Both the position numbers and the translations under genes were made by a program. 64,000 nucleotides of DNA from an uncultured bacterium (GTDB taxonomy: Bacteria > Actinomycetota > Coriobacteriia > Coriobacteriales > Coriobacteriaceae). The stretch covers positions 1 through 64,000 of the forward strand of contig CAJMST010000008.1 of the NCBI GenBank assembly GCA_905216145.1, given 5' to 3'. The notes under the pieces were generated by a model. The model did no database searches, was not told where the DNA came from, and worked only from the letters and a program-made list of their open reading frames with translations. This document shows, piece by piece, positions 59,334-64,000 of the stretch (its first letter is position 1; every line of letters starts with the position of its first letter).

Positions 59334-61646
59334 ATGGCTGGTAATCACTTTAAGGGCAGCGATAGCGGCCGTCCTGCAGTTCCGCCGCGTCCGAACGGGG
59401 CTGGTAAGGCCGGCACGCCGGGCGGCGCTGGACAGGGCGGTTCCGGTAAGCGCGTGTCCCCGGGCGAGACGGCGATGTTTACCGCTCTGTACGAGCAGTC
59501 TCAAAAGGCAAAAAAGACCGGCCGTGCAAAAGGGAATGTCTTTGCGGGCGGTGCAACCTCCGCGTCGCAGCCGAGCGGGGCTCCTTCGGTGCCTGCGAAC
59601 AACGCAGGTGCTGCCAACGCCGCGAATGCTGCCGGCAACGTTAATGCCGGCAAGGCCGACAACAATACTCCCTCTGCCGGTGGCGCGGGGCTTACGGGTA
59701 ACCTTGGCACGATTTACACCGGCGCCTCCGAGACTGGCACGTTCGCCCGCCTGGATGATAGCGGTGCCGAGTTTGCGGGCTCGGGTTCCAAGGAAGATTA
59801 TTACGATTTTGGCTTGAACTACGGTAGCGATGTTTCGTCGAGTTCGACCTCTGACGGTCTGGTCCGTCATCGCCATCGCAAGGGCGAGGGCAAGAAGCGT
59901 CACACTGGCGCCATTATTGCCGCTGTAGTCGCGGTGCTTCTCGTTGCGCTTGGCGCAAGCGGCTTTATGCTGCTTAACTCGGCAAAGACCGTAAAGAGCG
60001 AAGCGAAGGAGGCTGTCGAGATCGTCGGTGGCCTTAAGGACAAGGTCACGTCGGGCGATTTTTCGACGCTGCCTGACGACGCGAAGAAGATCGATGAGCT
60101 CTGTAACAGCATGAAGGCGGAGACCTCGAGCCCGCTGTGGGCGGCGGCTTCGTTTATCCCGGTGTATGGCAGCGATATCAATGCGGCCCGCACCATGATT
60201 GACGCCCTGTCCGATGTCTCGAGCAATGCGCTGGTTCCCATGGCCGATAACCTTTCGCAGGCTACGCCCGGCAAGCTGTTCCAGGACGGCATGATTAACG
60301 TGTCCGCGCTGCAGGCGGTCGCCGATTCGCTTTCCAGCAGCTCGAAGGTGTTCAAGAGCGCCAACGAGAAGGTCCAGGGCATTGGCGATACTCATATTTC
60401 TCAGGTGACCGAGCTGGTCGATAAGGCCAAGGACGGCTTTGCCACCCTCAACGGCGCGGTTGACGCGGCGGAGAAGGTCGCCCCCGTCCTTCCCCAGATG
60501 CTCGGCGCCAACGGTCAGACGCGCAACTACCTTATGTACGCCATGAACAACGTCGAGATTCGTGCCTGCGGCGGCTTTGGCGGTTCGCAGGGCCTGATTT
60601 CGGTCACCGACGGCCAGATGTCGATTGGCGAGTTTGTTCCCCGCATTGGACTCAGTGAGGATGAGGCAGTCGAGAGCGTCGACGAAGAGGATGAGGCGCT
60701 GTTCGGCAACCACAGCAACCTGTACAACTCGGGCAATACCTATTCGCCTGATTGGCCCCGCAACTCGCAGCGTGTCGCCGCGCTGTGGAAGTCCCAGTAT
60801 GGACAGGACGTTGATGGCGTCATCGGTATCGACCCGGTGTTCCTGCAGTATCTGCTGGGCCTGGTCGGTAACGTGTCACTGCCCGACGGAACGGTTGTCG
60901 ACGGCACCAACGCCGCAAAGGTCCTCATGCACGATGTGTACTGGAACTATCCGGTCGAGGAGTCTGACGGCATCTTTGCATCCGTCGCCAGCGCTGCCTT
61001 CGACAAGATCCTTGGCGGTATCGGCGATGTCGATGTTACGAAGCTTGTCAGCGCCGTTGAGCGCGGTGCCGAAGAGGGCCGCCTGATCGCTTGGATGAGA
61101 AACGATGATGAGCAGAATGCCATCAAAGAGACGGGCATTGACGCTTCGCTGCCCGATCCGGATGATCCGAGTGCCGATCCCGTTGCCGGCGTTTACTTTA
61201 ACAACCTGAGCTTCTCCAAGCTCGACTGGTATCTGAACGCCGACACTCAGATTGGTCAGGGCGTGAAGAACGGCGACGGCACGTGTTCCTATCGCATCAC
61301 CGTTACCCTGACGAACATCATGACGCAGGAGGAGGCTGGCAAGCTGCCCGACTACGTTGCGGCGAGCGCACCCGATGCCGCGCGTGACGACGAGCGTCTG
61401 AATGTCTCGTTGTTTGCCCCGACGGGCGGCAACATCAGTGACCTTACGGTTGAGGGCACCCAGTTTGGTCTTGGTGCCGCTACGTGGCATGGAATCCCCT
61501 TCTATTCGGGCACCGTTGACCTGCATGCTGGCGAGACGACGACGATCACGTATACGCTGACCACGTCGGCCGAGGCGGGGGACAAGCCGCTTACGCTGCG
61601 TCAGACTCCTACATGCCAGGCGGCTCGCGACAGCGCGTCGGCGTAG
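59334..61646 (+). CDS. DUF4012 membrane-anchored envelope protein
   Basis: A 770-residue protein. Residues 1-185 are Gly/Ala/Asn-rich low-complexity and cytoplasmic; one membrane helix about 191-213; then an extracellular region with the DUF4012 domain (MNNVEIRACGGFGGSQGLI, IGIDPVFLQYLLGL, VLMHDVYWNYP). DUF4012 proteins are found with cell-wall polysaccharide genes in Gram-positives; function is unknown. GAGG lies 10 nt upstream of ATG 59334. The next gene is glmM, which makes the cell-wall precursor glucosamine 1-phosphate. Confidence 0.82.
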   Translation: MAGNHFKGSDSGRPAVPPRPNGAGKAGTPGGAGQGGSGKRVSPGETAMFTALYEQSQKAKKTGRAKGNVFAGGATSASQPSGAPSVPANNAGAANAANAAGNVNAGKADNNTPSAGGAGLTGNLGTIYTGASETGTFARLDDSGAEFAGSGSKEDYYDFGLNYGSDVSSSSTSDGLVRHRHRKGEGKKRHTGAIIAAVVAVLLVALGASGFMLLNSAKTVKSEAKEAVEIVGGLKDKVTSGDFSTLPDDAKKIDELCNSMKAETSSPLWAAASFIPVYGSDINAARTMIDALSDVSSNALVPMADNLSQATPGKLFQDGMINVSALQAVADSLSSSSKVFKSANEKVQGIGDTHISQVTELVDKAKDGFATLNGAVDAAEKVAPVLPQMLGANGQTRNYLMYAMNNVEIRACGGFGGSQGLISVTDGQMSIGEFVPRIGLSEDEAVESVDEEDEALFGNHSNLYNSGNTYSPDWPRNSQRVAALWKSQYGQDVDGVIGIDPVFLQYLLGLVGNVSLPDGTVVDGTNAAKVLMHDVYWNYPVEESDGIFASVASAAFDKILGGIGDVDVTKLVSAVERGAEEGRLIAWMRNDDEQNAIKETGIDASLPDPDDPSADPVAGVYFNNLSFSKLDWYLNADTQIGQGVKNGDGTCSYRITVTLTNIMTQEEAGKLPDYVAASAPDAARDDERLNVSLFAPTGGNISDLTVEGTQFGLGAATWHGIPFYSGTVDLHAGETTTITYTLTTSAEAGDKPLTLRQTPTCQAARDSASA

Positions 61647-61683
61647 GGTTTTTCTGGTAGCGCAGATAATCGAGTACCATTTT

Positions 61684-61716
61684 GGGGCGGACAGGCAATC
61701 TGTTCGCCCCTATTTT
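61684..61716 (+). terminator. Terminator between the DUF4012 gene and glmM
   Basis: GGGGCGGACAG pairs with CTGTTCGCCCC, followed by TATTTT, 14 nt before the glmM start. Confidence 0.75.
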
Positions 61717-61729
61717 GTAAGGAGAGCGC

Positions 61730-63061
61730 ATGAAGTACTTTGGCACCGACGGCTTTCGCGGTGAGGCCAACGTTGGGCTGACGGTAGAGCACGCTTATAA
61801 GATTGGCCGTTTTGTGGGCTGGTATTACGGTGCCAACCGCGAGCGCAAGGCACGCGTGATCGTGGGCAAGGACACGCGTCGTTCGAGCTACATGTTCGAG
61901 GCGGCGCTGGTGAGCGGCCTGGTCGCGAGCGGTGCGGACGCCTATATGCTGCACGTGATCCCCACGCCGGGCGTAGCGCATCAGACCGTGGAAGGCTGCT
62001 TCGATTGCGGCATCATGATCAGCGCGAGCCACAACCCGTTTTGCGATAACGGCATTAAGCTTGTCAACAGCGACGGCTTTAAGATGGACGAGGACGTGCT
62101 GGAGCTCATCGAGGACTACATCGATGGCAAGAGCGAGGTGCCGCTGGCAACGGGCAACCATATCGGCGCCACGGTGGACTACATGCAGGGTCGCAACCGC
62201 TACATTGCCTCGCTCATCGCCAGTGCGAACTTTTCGCTGCAGGGCGTCAAGATCGGTATCGACTGCGCCAACGGCTCGGCATCCTCGGTGGCCAAGCCGG
62301 TGTTCGACGCACTGGGCGCCGATGTGCGCGTGATCAATGCCGCGCCCGATGGTTTTAACATCAACGTCGACTGCGGCTCCACGCATATGGAGCGCCTGCA
62401 GCGCCACGTGGTGGAGCAGGGCCTGGATGTGGGCTTTGCCTACGACGGCGATGCCGACCGCTGCTTGGCTGTGGACGAGCGCGGTCGCGTGGTAGACGGC
62501 GACCAGATCCTGTACGTGTGCGGCGTGTATCTGAACAAGCACGGTCGCCTTTCGGGCGGTACCGTGGTGCCGACGATCGCCAGCAACTTTGGCCTGATCA
62601 AGTCGTTGGAGCTTGCCGGTCTGAGCGCCGTGACCAGCGGCGTGGGCGACCGTCATGTGTATGCCAAGATGCGCGAGGGCGGCTACAGCCTGGGTGGCGA
62701 GCAGACGGGCCATACGATCTTTGGCGATATCGAGCGTACAGGCGACGGCATTATGACCTCGCTGCGCGTGATGGAAGTGATTCGTGCCGAGCGCGAGACA
62801 CTCTCGCAGCTCACGGCTCCGTGCAAGCTGCTGCCGCAGGCGCAGGTGGCCGTGCGCGTGGCGGACAAGGACGCCGCGCTCGAGAACATGGGCGTGCAGA
62901 ACGCCATCGCCGAGGCCGAGGCTGCGCTGGCAGGCGAGGGTCGCGTGCTCGTACGCAAGAGCGGAACCGAGTCGGTTATCCGCGTGCTGGCCGAGGCGCC
63001 CGACCAAGCATCCGCCGATGCCGCCATGAAGCGCATCGCCGCCGCGCTGGAAGCTCTGTAA
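61730..63061 (+). CDS. glmM: Phosphoglucosamine mutase
   Basis: A 443-residue alpha-D-phosphohexomutase. N-terminal FGTDGFRGEAN, phosphoserine loop ISASHNP (Ser100), metal loop DGDADR (about 239-244), and the C-terminal phosphate-binding RKSGTE. It converts glucosamine 6-phosphate to glucosamine 1-phosphate for UDP-GlcNAc. TAAGGAG precedes the ATG. Confidence 0.96.
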   Translation: MKYFGTDGFRGEANVGLTVEHAYKIGRFVGWYYGANRERKARVIVGKDTRRSSYMFEAALVSGLVASGADAYMLHVIPTPGVAHQTVEGCFDCGIMISASHNPFCDNGIKLVNSDGFKMDEDVLELIEDYIDGKSEVPLATGNHIGATVDYMQGRNRYIASLIASANFSLQGVKIGIDCANGSASSVAKPVFDALGADVRVINAAPDGFNINVDCGSTHMERLQRHVVEQGLDVGFAYDGDADRCLAVDERGRVVDGDQILYVCGVYLNKHGRLSGGTVVPTIASNFGLIKSLELAGLSAVTSGVGDRHVYAKMREGGYSLGGEQTGHTIFGDIERTGDGIMTSLRVMEVIRAERETLSQLTAPCKLLPQAQVAVRVADKDAALENMGVQNAIAEAEAALAGEGRVLVRKSGTESVIRVLAEAPDQASADAAMKRIAAALEAL

Positions 63062-63064
63062 GGT

Positions 63065-63093
63065 AGTCATTGGGGACGTTCTTAAACGACTAG
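63065..63093. repeat. GGGGACGTTC repeat, short copy
   Basis: AGTCATTGGGGACGTTCTTA followed by AACGACTAG, 4 nt after the glmM stop; matches half of the copy at 32021. Confidence 0.6.
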
Positions 63094-63096
63094 GTG

Positions 63097-63136
63097 GAAA
63101 GGGGGCGCTGCGGATTGGTTCCGCGGCGCCCCCTTT
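63097..63136. terminator. Bidirectional terminator between glmM and the M32 gene
   Basis: GGGGGCGCTGCGG pairs with CCGCGGCGCCCCC; AAAG precedes and CTTTG follows, serving both convergent genes. Confidence 0.75.
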
Positions 63137-63158
63137 GCGTTGGCGTGTCGGTTATGCC

Positions 63159-64000
63159 TTACAGCTCGTAGAGCGTGGTGAACTTGTCCTGCAGGTAGCT
63201 GCAGTAGTAGCGGGCGTCAAAGTCCATGCCGCAGGCGCCCTTGATGAGCTCCGGCGCGTCCTTGGCGCGGCCCCACTGCCAAATGTGCTCGCCCAGCCAA
63301 GCGCGGACGGGCGCCAGATCGCCGCTCGCGCAGGCACCGGTAAGGTCGACACCGTCGCGGCACATGGCCGGCACAAACATGGCATCGTAGGCACTGCCCA
63401 GCGCATACGTGGGGAAGTAGCCAAACGAGCCGCCGCTCCAGTGCGTATCCTGTAGGCAGCCGTGCGTGTCGTCGGGAACGGGAATGCCCAGGTACTCGTC
63501 CATAAAGCGATTCCAAAGCGCGGGGATGTCCTTGGCCGTGGCCTCGCCGGCAAACAGCATGCGCTCGATCTCGTAGCGCACCATAACGTGCAGCGGATAG
63601 GTGAGCTCATCGGCCTCGGTGCGGATCAACGACGGCTGCGCGATGTTCACGGCGCGGTAGAGCGCGTCCTCGTCCACGTTGCCGTAGACCTCGGGCGCGT
63701 GACGGCGCAAGACCTCGAGCAGCGGGCCCATAAAGGCGCGGCTGCGAGCAACGGTGTTTTCGAAGAAGCGGCTCTGGCTCTCGTGGATGCCCATGGAGGT
63801 TCCGCCCTCAAGACAGGTGCGCGCGTAAGCGGGGTTCACGCCCAGCTCGTACATGGCGTGGCCGGCCTCGTGGATGATGCTGTAGACGTTGGAGATGCAA
63901 TCGTCCTCGTGGATATGCGTGGCGATGCGCGCGTCGCCCACCGAGAAGCCCTCGCTAAATGGATGCTCGGTAAAGGCGAGCGTGGTGTCGTCCAGGTCCA
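63159..64000 (-). CDS. M32-family metallocarboxypeptidase (partial, 5-prime part outside window)
   Basis: The C-terminal about 280 residues of a thermostable carboxypeptidase Taq-type enzyme. The frame is open to the window edge. Zinc motif HEAGH, the HESQS motif, EADELTYPLHVMVR and HWSGGSFGYFPTYALG are all characteristic of M32. It removes C-terminal residues from peptides in the cytoplasm. The end is complete; about 210-220 residues are missing upstream by family length. Confidence 0.92.
   Translation of the reverse strand, partial: DLDDTTLAFTEHPFSEGFSVGDARIATHIHEDDCISNVYSIIHEAGHAMYELGVNPAYARTCLEGGTSMGIHESQSRFFENTVARSRAFMGPLLEVLRRHAPEVYGNVDEDALYRAVNIAQPSLIRTEADELTYPLHVMVRYEIERMLFAGEATAKDIPALWNRFMDEYLGIPVPDDTHGCLQDTHWSGGSFGYFPTYALGSAYDAMFVPAMCRDGVDLTGACASGDLAPVRAWLGEHIWQWGRAKDAPELIKGACGMDFDARYYCSYLQDKFTTLYEL

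Overview
The window reads as a high-GC, densely coded chromosome of a Coriobacteriia-type actinobacterium, most likely a Collinsella or close relative from the gut. This is an inference from gene content and style: LytS/LytTR two-component pairs, rubrerythrin, a fermentative L-2-hydroxyacid dehydrogenase, mannose-type PTS operons, GntR/UTRA regulators, no respiratory genes, and GC-rich coding with strong Shine-Dalgarno sites. No rRNA, CRISPR array, phage or complete insertion sequence is visible. Two tRNAs (Asp-GTC and Val-GAC) are present.

Layout. 0-13.4 kb: a C39-like peptidase, an amino-acid permease with an amidohydrolase, two paralogous LytS-type kinase/LytTR regulator pairs that bracket a zinc-dependent phospholipase-C-like protein, an MFS transporter and a glycosyltransferase, then a YfcE-like phosphoesterase. 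13.4-29.9 kb: tRNA-Asp, an Rrf2 regulator with a MutY-like glycosylase lacking its usual motifs, rubrerythrin, small membrane proteins, a nucleotidyltransferase/HTH pair that looks like a toxin-antitoxin module, rmuC, an ABC exporter, nth, mfd, a PAP2 phosphatase, threonine aldolase and an acetyltransferase. 29.9-44.6 kb: a sugar-amine (Amadori product) island. It has three FrlB/FraB-like SIS-domain deglycases, a complete mannose-family PTS (IIAB, IIC, IID), a HAD phosphatase, a YitT protein, an EamA transporter and three GntR/UTRA regulators, each with its own apparent operator; recQ lies inside it. 45-50 kb: L-lactate-type dehydrogenase, metA (acetyl-CoA type by residue 111), an AbiEi-like protein, 5-formyl-THF cyclo-ligase and hicAB. 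50-58 kb: a large M16C peptidase and an accessory stretch with a nonsense-broken AlbA-type ATP-binding gene, an HNH nuclease and small unknowns. 58-64 kb: tRNA-Val, EamA transporter, DUF4012 envelope protein, glmM and the end of an M32 carboxypeptidase gene.

How the genes work together. The island at 30-44 kb probably imports and phosphorylates fructosamine-type compounds through the PTS and splits the 6-phosphates with SIS deglycases to glucose 6-phosphate and the free amine. Three near-identical layouts (GntR, operator, deglycase) suggest separate substrates.

The most unusual content lies between the genes. At least six families of structured repeats sit at gene ends: a modular element of about 130-210 nt in three copies whose outer stem changes sequence but keeps pairing; a loop-conserved, arm-variable inverted repeat in two copies; a 38-bp perfect inverted repeat before tRNA-Asp; a nested repeat with 32-bp perfect arms; a family built from a 22-nt unit (ACGAGCGTGGA...TCGGAC) closed by an inverted copy at three loci; and a GGGGACGTTC family at four loci. 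Several genes take their stop codon from such repeats. No transposase or RAYT gene for these repeats is in the window.
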